Assembly: GCA_964554105.1 (NCBI GenBank)
Contig: CAZKNF010000027.1
Coordinates: 1-43,871, forward strand
Source of the DNA: CAZKNF01 sp964554105
Lineage (GTDB): Bacteria; Bacteroidota; Rhodothermia; Rhodothermales; VXPQ01
DNA length: 43,871 nucleotides
Reading direction: 5' to 3'
The notes below the pieces were generated by a model. The model ran no database searches and had not been told where the DNA came from. It was given only the letters and a program-made list of their open reading frames with translations. The translations under genes and the position numbers were made by a program. Shown here piece after piece: positions 16,427 through 24,572 of this stretch; the stretch's first letter is position 1; each line of letters opens with the position of its first letter.

Positions 16427-18655
16427 CTAAAAGGATTGACCTATGCTCAAATGGAATCTGAAGCGATCTAGGAAGCTCGTTTCGATGTCGCTTCGATTGA
16501 TCTCGTTGTTTTCGAGTCTCCAGATTTCTTGCGCCGAAGCGAGGTCCTCCAGCGTCGGATTCACCTTGTAGGCGAGATCGAGACGGATATACCCGACCAA
16601 CGTCTCGTACCGAAGGCCGCCGCCGACCCCGATGTGCAGGTCGCGCAAATTGATGTCGACGGCCGATACGCTTTCCTTCTCGAACAGAACAGAATCGCTC
16701 TCGGCAGTCGGGTAGACCTGGCCCATGTCGACGAATACCGCTCCGCGCCACGAAGAGCTGAAAAATGGCAGCGGTGTCCGAAGTTCGACGTTCGCTGCGA
16801 TCTTCGCCAGGCCTCCATTCGGCTCGAAATCATAATCCACGAACACCGAATCGACCGGATCGATCTGCCGATACGCGAATTTCTGACCGAGTAAATTGTT
16901 CGGCCACCCGCGCACGTCGTTTGCACCGCCGGCGTAGAAGCGAATGCGATCGAATCGAAACTCGGTCTGCGTCCCGGGAGCCTGATTCCGGCTCGCTCCG
17001 GTCGGCCAGATGCGCCCGCCGTATACGCGGCCGGTCAGATTAAACTCATCGGTGATCGGAAGATACCCGACGACCTCGAGTCGGCTCTTGAAATACTCGA
17101 CATCGTCCTGCATCCGAAGAAACTGTCCGCCCATTTCGAGCTGAGGGCGTACCAGGAATCCACGCGTGGGCCGGATGTAGTCGTCGACTCTGCCCAGATT
17201 GCCGCTCAGCGAGAGGACGGACCGATTGTAGATGTCGAGGTCCTCGCCTACGATGAAGTCGGTGTTCGGCAGCTCGATGACACTTCGTTCGCCGAGCGGC
17301 TGCGAGCGGACGAGACTGTGCTGAAGCGTGATCGTGCGGAAATTGAGGATGGTGTAGATCAGGCTCGTACGGAGGCCGGCTTCCTGGTATGCGAGCTGCT
17401 GCGTCGGATTATCCTGCCACTCGTAGAACGGTGTCACGATACCCGAGAGCTTGCGGCTGAAGAGGTACGGCTGTTGAAGCGAGACGGAACCACCGAACTC
17501 ACGCGTGGCCTGAAGTCCACCGGCACGGCGGGCGGCGAAACCGGAATTAACCACGCCGGAAACAGTCATGCTGCGGGCTCCGCCCAGAAAGTTTCGGTGC
17601 GTCCAGCCGCCCTGCACGTTCGCCCCTTCTTCGAGGCCGTAACCAGTCTGGGCCGACACATTCCGGGGCCTGGCTTCCCGCAGCCGGTAGCGCACGACGA
17701 CCGAGCTGTCACGCGGCTGTTCGGGGACCTCCGAAACCGCGACCCGAAACAGCCCCAGCGAGAAAAGCTCCTGCTGCCCCTGCGTCAGCCGCTCCGCGGA
17801 AAAGCGATCGCCCACGGAGAACGGAAGCTCGCGCAGGACCACATTCCGTTCCACGGATTCGTTGCCTTCGACCTGGATCTCCGAGATGTATCCTCGCGGT
17901 CCCGGATCCACGATGAACCGAAGATCGACGGTGTTGGCGCTCGAGTCGATCCGGGCATCCCGATTCACCTCGGCGAACGCAAATCCTGAATTCTTCAGCC
18001 ACGTCGAGATCTCATCCTGCAGACGGATCCCCTGAAATTCCGTGTACCGAATCCCCGTTCTGAGCGTCACCTCATCGCGGAAGTCGATCCAACGTGTTCG
18101 CAGCGCCTCCTCGAATGCATTCACCGCATAGCCGCCGTCGGGCTCGTAGAATCCGACATCCTGGATGATCAGCGGCGGCCCCTCCTGGATCGAAAAGATG
18201 ATGTGGATCTTGTTCGCCGACGTATCGACCTGCGAAGCGGGATAGTCGATCGTGGGCGTAAGATAGCCGTTGCGCTGATAGTACAGGCGCAGGCGATTCA
18301 CGTCCCGCTGCAGCTCGATGGGATCGAAGGGATACACCGGCATCGACACGAATGGGAGGATCCTCCGAACCCTGTCCCAGAAGCCCGGCTCCTTGTGCCA
18401 GATCTGATCCTCGAGAACGTCCGCCTCGAAGGTCCTCCCGTCGACGAATTTGTAGGAGATGTTGCTGACCGACGTCTCTCTATCGACCGCCGAAAGCGGC
18501 ACCTGCGCGCTCGAGATTCGGAAGCCGCCCGCCATGAGAAACAGCACCGTCGCAAGGGTGAGATACAGGACGAAGCGGAGCAATGAAGCCGAACCGAACA
18601 CGCGTAGACGCAAGCTGCGCACCGGCCGGACTGGAATGATGGTTGTTCTCGCCAT
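16427..18655 (-). CDS. Omp85 family outer-membrane protein, TamA/BamA-like
   Basis: A 742-residue outer-membrane assembly protein. After a signal segment (FVLYLTLATVLFLMAGGF, cleavage near SSAQ) come about three POTRA domains (residues ~45-360, including the GNESVERNVVLRELPFSVGD strand typical of the last POTRA), then a 16-strand barrel. The lid-loop motif RFYAGGANDVRGW corresponds to the conserved VRGF/W of Omp85 proteins, and the last strand ends in Phe (FRFHLSIGQSF), the recognition signal. I prefer the ATG at 18655, 4 bp after the yihY stop; an in-frame ATG at 18676 is also possible, while the longer reading to 18826 lies within yihY. The position directly before tamB favours a TamA role over BamA, but sequence alone does not settle it. 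Confidence 0.9.
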   Translation of the reverse strand: MARTTIIPVRPVRSLRLRVFGSASLLRFVLYLTLATVLFLMAGGFRISSAQVPLSAVDRETSVSNISYKFVDGRTFEADVLEDQIWHKEPGFWDRVRRILPFVSMPVYPFDPIELQRDVNRLRLYYQRNGYLTPTIDYPASQVDTSANKIHIIFSIQEGPPLIIQDVGFYEPDGGYAVNAFEEALRTRWIDFRDEVTLRTGIRYTEFQGIRLQDEISTWLKNSGFAFAEVNRDARIDSSANTVDLRFIVDPGPRGYISEIQVEGNESVERNVVLRELPFSVGDRFSAERLTQGQQELFSLGLFRVAVSEVPEQPRDSSVVVRYRLREARPRNVSAQTGYGLEEGANVQGGWTHRNFLGGARSMTVSGVVNSGFAARRAGGLQATREFGGSVSLQQPYLFSRKLSGIVTPFYEWQDNPTQQLAYQEAGLRTSLIYTILNFRTITLQHSLVRSQPLGERSVIELPNTDFIVGEDLDIYNRSVLSLSGNLGRVDDYIRPTRGFLVRPQLEMGGQFLRMQDDVEYFKSRLEVVGYLPITDEFNLTGRVYGGRIWPTGASRNQAPGTQTEFRFDRIRFYAGGANDVRGWPNNLLGQKFAYRQIDPVDSVFVDYDFEPNGGLAKIAANVELRTPLPFFSSSWRGAVFVDMGQVYPTAESDSVLFEKESVSAVDINLRDLHIGVGGGLRYETLVGYIRLDLAYKVNPTLEDLASAQEIWRLENNEINRSDIETSFLDRFRFHLSIGQSF

Positions 18656-18659
18656 TCGA

Positions 18660-19781
18660 TTAGCCGATCGAGACATCTGTGCGGCTCGCGTCGTCGGGTG
18701 CGGAGGGCTCGGCACCGTCGTCATTGCGGGGCTGCGCGCCGGCCGGGCCGCCGTGCTCCTCCGGTGTGGATGTGGATGTTGATCCTTTCCCAGCGGCGAC
18801 CGCCTCCTCCATCCGCTTACGCTCATTCTGCAGCCTTTTCTTGCGAACTCGTTTCTCGTTCAGCACGGCGATCAACGCGCCGATCACCAGCACGACACCT
18901 GAATAGTAAATCCAGAATACAAACGCGATGATCAGTCCGAATGCCTCACCGAGCACGGAAATCACCTCGTCGGCCTCCGTTCCCGGAAGGATGTACCGGT
19001 CGAAGCGACCGACGCTCGTGGCGTAGAACGTAAAGCTCACCTTCGCCATCTCCCAGAGCAGCCCCGTGATGACCGCGCCCGTCAACGCACTGCGTCTGGG
19101 AGGGTGCGGCTGGGGAATGAAATAGAACAACTGGAAAAACATCGCCGTCGAGAGAAAATACGGGATGAGAAAGGACAGAAAACGGAACGTCGAGCGCCAG
19201 CCTTCCTGCAGCCACACGTAGCCGAGACCCTGATCCCGCACCCATTCGAGTCCGCCCTGGCCGAGATACACCGTCAGGAACGATATGCCTACCGTAAGCA
19301 AGAACAGCAAGCCGACCTGACCGGCCATCCGAAGATCGAACAGGTAGCCGCCGAACACCGTGCGGTGGCGATGCCATTCTTCCTGAAATACGTTGCCGAT
19401 CACCACTCTGAGCGTGGTGAACAGCGTCATGGCCGCGAAGAGCAGTGCGAAGATTCCCAGACCTGCGAAGAAGGTGCCTGCGGACTGAAGCCTGTCGATC
19501 AGGACCAGGAATTGATCGCTCTGTTCGAACACCGGCATGAACTCCTGGATCAACCGGGCCACGTCGTCGAAGGCGTCCTGGTCTTCCAGGATATTCGCCA
19601 GAAGACGGCTGAGGACGCCGGTCGCGAGAATGATGATCGGCACGATCGTAATCAGCACTTTGAAGGCGATGGCCTGGGCCCAGAGGAAGATGTCCTTCTC
19701 GAAGCCGTACCGATATACGCCGCCTACATAGTAGGAAAGCGTCGACGTGAATCGATCCCGATATGTGCGATGTTCAGGCAT
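18660..19781 (-). CDS. YihY/BrkB family inner-membrane protein
   Basis: A 373-residue integral membrane protein of the YihY (formerly ribonuclease BN/BrkB) family. Six hydrophobic segments are visible, starting with FLWAQAIAFKVLITIVPIII, which contains the family's buried A-x-x-F-x-x-L-x-x-x-P pattern, then FAGLGIFALLFAAMTLFTTL, VGLLFLLTVGISFLTVY, FLSFLIPYFLSTAMFFQLFYFIP, a GAVITGLLWEMAKVSFTFY segment and the last helix LIIAFVFWIYYSGVVLVIGAL. The tail (from ~residue 315) is charged, then Ser/Thr/Pro/Asp-rich and probably disordered. Function of the family is not established. It ends 4 bp before the Omp85 gene, so it likely heads the tam operon. Confidence 0.9.
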   Translation of the reverse strand: MPEHRTYRDRFTSTLSYYVGGVYRYGFEKDIFLWAQAIAFKVLITIVPIIILATGVLSRLLANILEDQDAFDDVARLIQEFMPVFEQSDQFLVLIDRLQSAGTFFAGLGIFALLFAAMTLFTTLRVVIGNVFQEEWHRHRTVFGGYLFDLRMAGQVGLLFLLTVGISFLTVYLGQGGLEWVRDQGLGYVWLQEGWRSTFRFLSFLIPYFLSTAMFFQLFYFIPQPHPPRRSALTGAVITGLLWEMAKVSFTFYATSVGRFDRYILPGTEADEVISVLGEAFGLIIAFVFWIYYSGVVLVIGALIAVLNEKRVRKKRLQNERKRMEEAVAAGKGSTSTSTPEEHGGPAGAQPRNDDGAEPSAPDDASRTDVSIG

Positions 19782-19934
19782 GAAATGGGTTCACAGAAGG
19801 GAGGTAGTGAACCAAAGCATGCCCGACGGGTGTTCCGCCCGGCCCCGTAACAAAGGGGTAGAGACTTGCCTCAGGGGAAATGGGAAAGGCGAAAAGGGGA
19901 GAAGGGGCGAAGGGCGAAGGAGAAAAGCGGACTC
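19782..19934. other. Intergenic region clpX to yihY
   Basis: 153 bp between the clpX stop and the yihY start. It contains the purine-rich short repeat tract at 19874-19930 directly after clpX, and otherwise nothing I can name; it should hold the promoter of the yihY-omp85-tamB operon. Confidence 0.5.
19874..19930. repeat. Purine-rich degenerate 6-8 bp tandem repeat
   Basis: The plus strand reads as units GGGGAAAT, GGGAAA, GGCGAAAA, GGGGAGAA, GGGGCGAA, GGGCGAA, GGAGAAAA with a trailing GCGG. Strand asymmetry is complete except for three C and one T. The G runs could form a quadruplex on the plus strand. Begins 4 bp beyond the clpX stop. Confidence 0.55.
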
Positions 19935-21209
19935 TCAGGCTGTGGCCTTCCGCTCTTCGTAGATCGGTTCGGCCTTATTCGAGACCGTGTCGACGGTGAT
20001 CCGGCACTTTGCGACGTTTGAATGCGAATGCATGTCGAACATGATGTCGAGCATGATCTGCTCCATCACGGCGCGGAGGCCGCGTGCGCCCGTTCCGAGC
20101 GTGCGCGCCTTTTCGACGATGGCGTCGAGCGAATCCTCATCGAACGTCAGGTCTACGCCGTCCATCGCGAACAGCTTCTGATACTGCTTGATGAGCGCAT
20201 TCTTCGGTGAGACAAGGATGGCGCGCATGGCATCATCAGACAGCGGATCCAGCGCCGAGAGCACGGGCACCCGGCCGACGAGCTCGGGAATCATTCCGAA
20301 CTTCAGCAGATCGTCGGGCTCTACGTGCCGCAAAATACCCGGGTCGAGCTTGTCGAATTTGCGGCTGCTGTCCGCCATGAAGCCGATGGTGTTGGCAGAT
20401 AGTCGGTGGGCGACGACTTCCTGCAGTCCGTCGAAGGCGCCGCCGACGATGAAAAGTATGTTGCGCGTGTCGATGTTGATCAAGCTCTGCTCCGGATGCT
20501 TGCGGCCCCCCTTCGGCGGTACGCCTGCGACGGTACCTTCCAGGATCTTGAGCAACGCCTGCTGCACGCCCTCGCCCGACACGTCCCGCGTAATGGACGC
20601 ATTGTCACCTTTCCGCGCGATCTTATCGATCTCGTCAATGTAGATGATGCCGCGTTCGGCGCGTTCGACGTTGAAGTCGGCTGAATGGAGGAGATGCGCG
20701 AGAATGCTTTCGACATCCTCGCCGACGTACCCCGCCTCCGTCAGCGCCGTTGCGTCGGAGATCGAGAACGGGACGTCGAGGACGCGCGCCAGTGTGCGCG
20801 CGAGGAGCGTCTTTCCCGTTCCGGTCGGACCGATGAGCAGAATGTTGGATTTCTCGAGCTCGACGTCGTCGAACTCATGGAAGTACTCGTCGGAATCGAT
20901 TCGCTTGTAATGATTGTATACGGCGACAGAGAGCGCTTTCTTGGCGCGGTCCTGTCCAATCACGTATTCGTCGAGCGCCGTCTTGATCTCGCGAGGCGAC
21001 AAGTGCTGCTGTCCGACCGGCGAGCGCCGACCGGGAGTGACGCCGTGCTGCTGATACGCGGCAAGGTCGCTGCGGACGATTCCGGCGGCGTCATTGATGC
21101 ACCGGTCGCAGATGTAGACGTCGGGACCGGCGACCATGGACGTTACTTCGTGGGCGGTCCGTCCGCAAAAAGAGCAGCGGATGACATCCTCGCCTCTGCG
21201 ATTGCTCAT
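19935..21209 (-). CDS. clpX: ATP-dependent Clp protease ATP-binding subunit ClpX
   Basis: AAA+ unfoldase that feeds substrates to ClpP in the cytoplasm. The 424 residues include the N-terminal zinc finger (RCSFCGRTAHEV, then YICDRC), Walker A GPTGTGKTLLARTLA, pore loop GYVGEDVES, Walker B IIYIDEIDKIARK, the ClpP-contacting IGF loop (ANTIGFMADSS) and sensor-2 region GARGLRAVMEQIMLDIMFD. Length and motifs are all normal. No clpP or tig lies in the window: upstream is a divergently transcribed methyltransferase, so clpX is here separate from its usual neighbours and should have its own promoter in 21210-21505. Confidence 0.97.
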   Translation of the reverse strand: MSNRRGEDVIRCSFCGRTAHEVTSMVAGPDVYICDRCINDAAGIVRSDLAAYQQHGVTPGRRSPVGQQHLSPREIKTALDEYVIGQDRAKKALSVAVYNHYKRIDSDEYFHEFDDVELEKSNILLIGPTGTGKTLLARTLARVLDVPFSISDATALTEAGYVGEDVESILAHLLHSADFNVERAERGIIYIDEIDKIARKGDNASITRDVSGEGVQQALLKILEGTVAGVPPKGGRKHPEQSLINIDTRNILFIVGGAFDGLQEVVAHRLSANTIGFMADSSRKFDKLDPGILRHVEPDDLLKFGMIPELVGRVPVLSALDPLSDDAMRAILVSPKNALIKQYQKLFAMDGVDLTFDEDSLDAIVEKARTLGTGARGLRAVMEQIMLDIMFDMHSHSNVAKCRITVDTVSNKAEPIYEERKATA

Positions 21210-21505
21210 GTCGACAGGTTCTGAAAAGCGTTGTGGCTAAAAGGTAGGCCGCCTCAGGGCGACGCAATCGCTGCATGTCGTCCGGCGTACAATGCGCATG
21301 AAGTATCGCTGCCCGGAGAGGCAAACTTAAGCGAACATGGCCTTCATGGCGCCTGCAGCCTGCAACGTTATTGTATTAACAAGCCGGTGACCGCCCGGTT
21401 CTCCGCTGTTTGTGCCGCGTACATCGTGAAAGTGCCCGCTGCATTCCATTATTACACCGCCGTCAAAATAGGCACGCGCCGTCCGTGGTGCTACTTCGAG
21501 ATAAA
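21210..21505. other. Divergent intergenic region clpX / rRNA methyltransferase
   Basis: 296 bp separating two divergent genes. It should contain promoters in both directions, but I could not identify a convincing -35/-10 pair or the Bacteroidetes TTTG/TAnnTTTG type. Short open frames here have no recognisable protein content. Confidence 0.5.
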
Positions 21506-22354
21506 ATGAGAAATCAGGATCCATCTCAGCTTCCCGAGCCATTTCTCGAGCGCCTGGAGCAGATCGTTCCTCGCGAGCATATCGAAAGCGTGCTAGAAGC
21601 TTTCGCCGCGCCGCCGGCGACGTCCTTTCGTGTCAACACGCTTCTCGCGGACATCGATTCGGTCATTGCTTCGCTGCAGAGTGAGGACATTCACCCACAG
21701 CCCGTGAGCTGGTCCGACGAGGCCTTCTGGGTGCCTCATGATCGACGATCCGAAGTGCTCGCGTCGAAGGCTGCGGACGGCCGCCGGATTTACGTCCAGA
21801 ACCTATCGAGCATGCTGCCTCCGATCATTCTGGCNNNNNNNNNNNNNNNNNNNNNNNNNNNNNNNNNNNNNNNNNNNNNNNNNNNNNNNNNNNNNNNNNN
21901 NNNNNNNNNNNNNNNNNNNNNNNNNNNNNNNNNNGACGCGCCGTGCTCGACGGAGGGTCGCTTCCAGGTGGCTGAGCCCGATACATTCGCCTACTGGAGC
22001 TCGCGGAAGATCAAGGAGATGGCGAGTAAACAGCGCCGTCTCTTGTTCTCAGCCGTCCATTCCCTGAAGCCGGACGGCGTCCTCGTCTATTCGACCTGCA
22101 CATTCGCTCCGGAAGAAAACGAGGCCATGATCGATTGGGCTCTAAACAAATTTCAGGGCGCGCTCGACGTCGAGACCGTCGATCTCACCACCTCACGTGA
22201 CGCGCCACCACTGACCGAATGGAGTGGAAACCGTTTTACCGGCGGCGTCGAGCGTGCGAGGCGCGTGCTGCCGGACGCCCACTATGAGGGATTCTTCGTC
22301 TGCCGTCTTAGGAAGACGGCGTCGACCATGCGGGGCCCGAACGCCCCACGCTGA
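21506..22354 (+). CDS. RsmF-like rRNA cytosine-C5 methyltransferase, interrupted by assembly gap
   Basis: SAM-dependent methyltransferase of the RsmB/NOP2/RsmF group, making 5-methylcytosine in rRNA (possibly tRNA). The ATG at 21506 starts MRNQDPSQLPEPF; TSFRVNTLLAD and IYVQNLSSMLPPIIL precede the gap. After it come the DAPCSTEG motif and STCTFAPEENE, which carry the two cysteines of the family mechanism, then the closing GFFVCRLRK strand. The SAM-binding part is hidden in the N run. Compared with E. coli RsmF, about 80 residues (~245 bp) should lie between the two visible parts, so the 100-N gap is a placeholder and frame continuity across it means nothing. The C-terminal RNA-binding domain of E. 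coli RsmF is absent. Confidence 0.85.
   Translation: MRNQDPSQLPEPFLERLEQIVPREHIESVLEAFAAPPATSFRVNTLLADIDSVIASLQSEDIHPQPVSWSDEAFWVPHDRRSEVLASKAADGRRIYVQNLSSMLPPIILXXXXXXXXXXXXXXXXXXXXXXXXXXXXXXXXXXDAPCSTEGRFQVAEPDTFAYWSSRKIKEMASKQRRLLFSAVHSLKPDGVLVYSTCTFAPEENEAMIDWALNKFQGALDVETVDLTTSRDAPPLTEWSGNRFTGGVERARRVLPDAHYEGFFVCRLRKTASTMRGPNAPR
21835..21934. other. Assembly gap (100 N) inside methyltransferase gene
   Basis: Exactly 100 N, a conventional length for a gap of unknown size. It removes the SAM-binding motifs of the methyltransferase. Confidence 0.98.
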
Positions 22355-22381
22355 CCGAAATCGGTGCGTCCGACGGACTGC

Positions 22382-24553
22382 CTAGTTGAAGATCGGCCAG
22401 TGTACCCCGAAACGGAAGCGTTGAGCGGGAAGCGGATAGATCGGCACGATCAGATTTCCCACCATCAGCTGGGTGCCGGCGAGGACATTCTCATAGATGA
22501 GAAAGAAGGTCGCATCACGCACGCCGGCCTCCGCACCCACGTTTATCATCGACGACGGCCCGAACTCCAGGGCATTCAACAGCGGTATGGCGAGATGCCC
22601 GGTTTCCGGATGGAGCGCGCGGGAGGCGGTTGCACTCCATGCGTACATGTCCACGAAGGCATCCAGATCGAGATCACCCAGGAAAAGGAGCACCCGTCCC
22701 CCAATCCGACCCCTCCCGAAGAGCGTGGGCAGACTACGAGCGGTCCGTGCATGCAGCGGCGAATCGCTGCCGTTCAGCAGCTCGGAGTACGTCGGCTGAA
22801 GAAGAGCATAAAATCCCCGCTCGGCATCGCGACGCCATCCGATGTCGAGCGTGGCACCGGCCCGGTTCATGGCAGATGCCGCGACCAGGACCGCGGCCGA
22901 ATCGGGATTGTCCATATAGTCGGTCGTCATGTAGATGTCTCGAGGATTCGACGCCCTGCTCCAGAACACGCGGAAGTTGACGTCGAACGGCCCCGCACCC
23001 CACGTCAGTCCGGCGTACCAGTCGGTCAGGCGCCCCGAGCGATCCGGCGCTCGGGCACCGAGGGCCCGAAATCCCATCAGCTCGACAGGCGAAGCCGGCA
23101 TTCCCGACAGCGAAGCCCCGGCGAAAAAGTGCACAGGGCCGGCCTTCCTTTCGAGGCGGAGCCGGCCGCCCGGGTGCAGGGCGCCGTCATACCTGTGCAT
23201 CGAAGCGCGTGCCTCCACGCCCCATCCGAGCAGCGACAGCGAATCCTGCACGGCCGCATGGAGCTCGGATCTACGCAATCCCGCAGCTTGAAAGTTGAGA
23301 GAAGGCGAAATGTGCTCCGTCCATACATCGAACTCGAGCAGTCTCTGACTCCCGCTGCGAGGGGAGAGGGTCTGCACCACACGAAATCCAAGTCGATCTG
23401 AGTTCGCTCCGACCGTGTCTGCCTCATCCCGGTACCGGAACGTCTCCGCTGTCCAGTAGCCGGTCGCGGAGAGCGGAACGCCGACGATCTCGAATCGGGC
23501 GGAGGCGAGCAAGTCGTTGCGAATGAGCCGCCGCGTTGCCTCCGGATTTTCAACGATCGCGCCGACCGTGCTGTATATCGACTCTAAAAATTGCCCTTCC
23601 GGAATCACGCCGCCGTGTGCGCCTATCGTACGACGCGTGTGGACGTTCAGCGCCTCGACCGACCACCTCGCCTGGCCGTACTGCAGCCGCAGCTGCACCT
23701 GGCGGCCCCGCCGCAGGCGCGAGCCGGGGTAGGCACCGTCAGCCGCGCGGCCACTGTACGCGCCCATCACATTGAGCAGGCCCGGGCTGCCGAAAAGCGC
23801 CCTGGTCCGATTCTGAACGTGGACGGCGTCGATGCTATGCAATCCGTCTGCACCGTTCCAGTATTTCAGATCCGTGTACGGGGCGGTCGCGGCGAACTGA
23901 CGCAGATGCGTCGTGACGGATGCGGGGCGGTGATGGCTGCCGATGCGAAAGCCTGGCGGCCTGATGAACGCCATAGGCGCAATGTCGAATCCGGGCCGGC
24001 CGGTAAAGACGTGCGAGAAGGGGATGCCGTTGAACGTCATCGCCGCCTGCGCCGGCGGAAGGCCCTGGTAGCTCCAGCCGTCGGGCCATCCCGGCGTGCC
24101 AAAGCGATACAGAAATGCGCCCGGCACGTCCCCGACCAGCTCGGCCAGATCCAGAGCCGACCGGCGCAGCGGCAGTGAGTCCGGCAGCCACATCGGACGC
24201 GATGATTCCCTCAAGTCTGACAGAGGTGAAAGCACCACCTGCGAGAGAGATGCGGACCGCCGCTGCATGCTAGCCGCTGCGTCCACCTCGGGCTCGAGTG
24301 CCGTCGAGTCGACCTCCTGAGCACGGAGCGAGTCGGCTTCGGATGCATGATCTGTGGTATCCGGCTCCTGAACCTCCAGCGAATCGGCTTCCTGCCCATG
24401 GGCCGTGATCGCTCCGGAGAAAACGGTCATACATCCGAGCGCCAGAGCGAGGGCGAGGCGGATGATGAAAACGACGGTCGGGTTTTTGAGATCGTCAGCA
24501 CCTGCGCCCGTCGACGCGACGGCCACAAACTGTTTCCCGCGAGGATGGGGCAT
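22382..24553 (-). CDS. Outer-membrane beta-barrel with TonB-receptor-like plug
   Basis: A 723-residue outer-membrane protein. The start at 24553 follows the SDR gene by 19 bp; a signal segment (FIIRLALALALGCMTVFSGAITAHG) is followed by an acidic stretch with a repeated EADSL-x-x-QE-x-D motif, then a plug-like domain (DLAELVGDVPGAFLYRFG, GLPPAQAAMTFNGIPF, FDIAPMAFIRPPGFRIG) and about 500 residues of alternating strands rich in aromatic residues and R/Y girdles, ending RFRFGVHWPIFN. The plug resembles that of TonB-dependent receptors, but there is no N-terminal carboxypeptidase-like domain and I see no clear TonB box. Substrate unknown. The longer open frame up to 24850 is only the SDR gene in another frame. 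Confidence 0.75.
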   Translation of the reverse strand: MPHPRGKQFVAVASTGAGADDLKNPTVVFIIRLALALALGCMTVFSGAITAHGQEADSLEVQEPDTTDHASEADSLRAQEVDSTALEPEVDAAASMQRRSASLSQVVLSPLSDLRESSRPMWLPDSLPLRRSALDLAELVGDVPGAFLYRFGTPGWPDGWSYQGLPPAQAAMTFNGIPFSHVFTGRPGFDIAPMAFIRPPGFRIGSHHRPASVTTHLRQFAATAPYTDLKYWNGADGLHSIDAVHVQNRTRALFGSPGLLNVMGAYSGRAADGAYPGSRLRRGRQVQLRLQYGQARWSVEALNVHTRRTIGAHGGVIPEGQFLESIYSTVGAIVENPEATRRLIRNDLLASARFEIVGVPLSATGYWTAETFRYRDEADTVGANSDRLGFRVVQTLSPRSGSQRLLEFDVWTEHISPSLNFQAAGLRRSELHAAVQDSLSLLGWGVEARASMHRYDGALHPGGRLRLERKAGPVHFFAGASLSGMPASPVELMGFRALGARAPDRSGRLTDWYAGLTWGAGPFDVNFRVFWSRASNPRDIYMTTDYMDNPDSAAVLVAASAMNRAGATLDIGWRRDAERGFYALLQPTYSELLNGSDSPLHARTARSLPTLFGRGRIGGRVLLFLGDLDLDAFVDMYAWSATASRALHPETGHLAIPLLNALEFGPSSMINVGAEAGVRDATFFLIYENVLAGTQLMVGNLIVPIYPLPAQRFRFGVHWPIFN

Positions 24554-24572
24554 TCGGTGGACTCGTGACCGC

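Noticed and set aside
18656..18826. Extended N-terminus of the Omp85 protein
   Set aside because: Overlaps the yihY end and lacks a signal; starts at 18655 or 18676 fit better.
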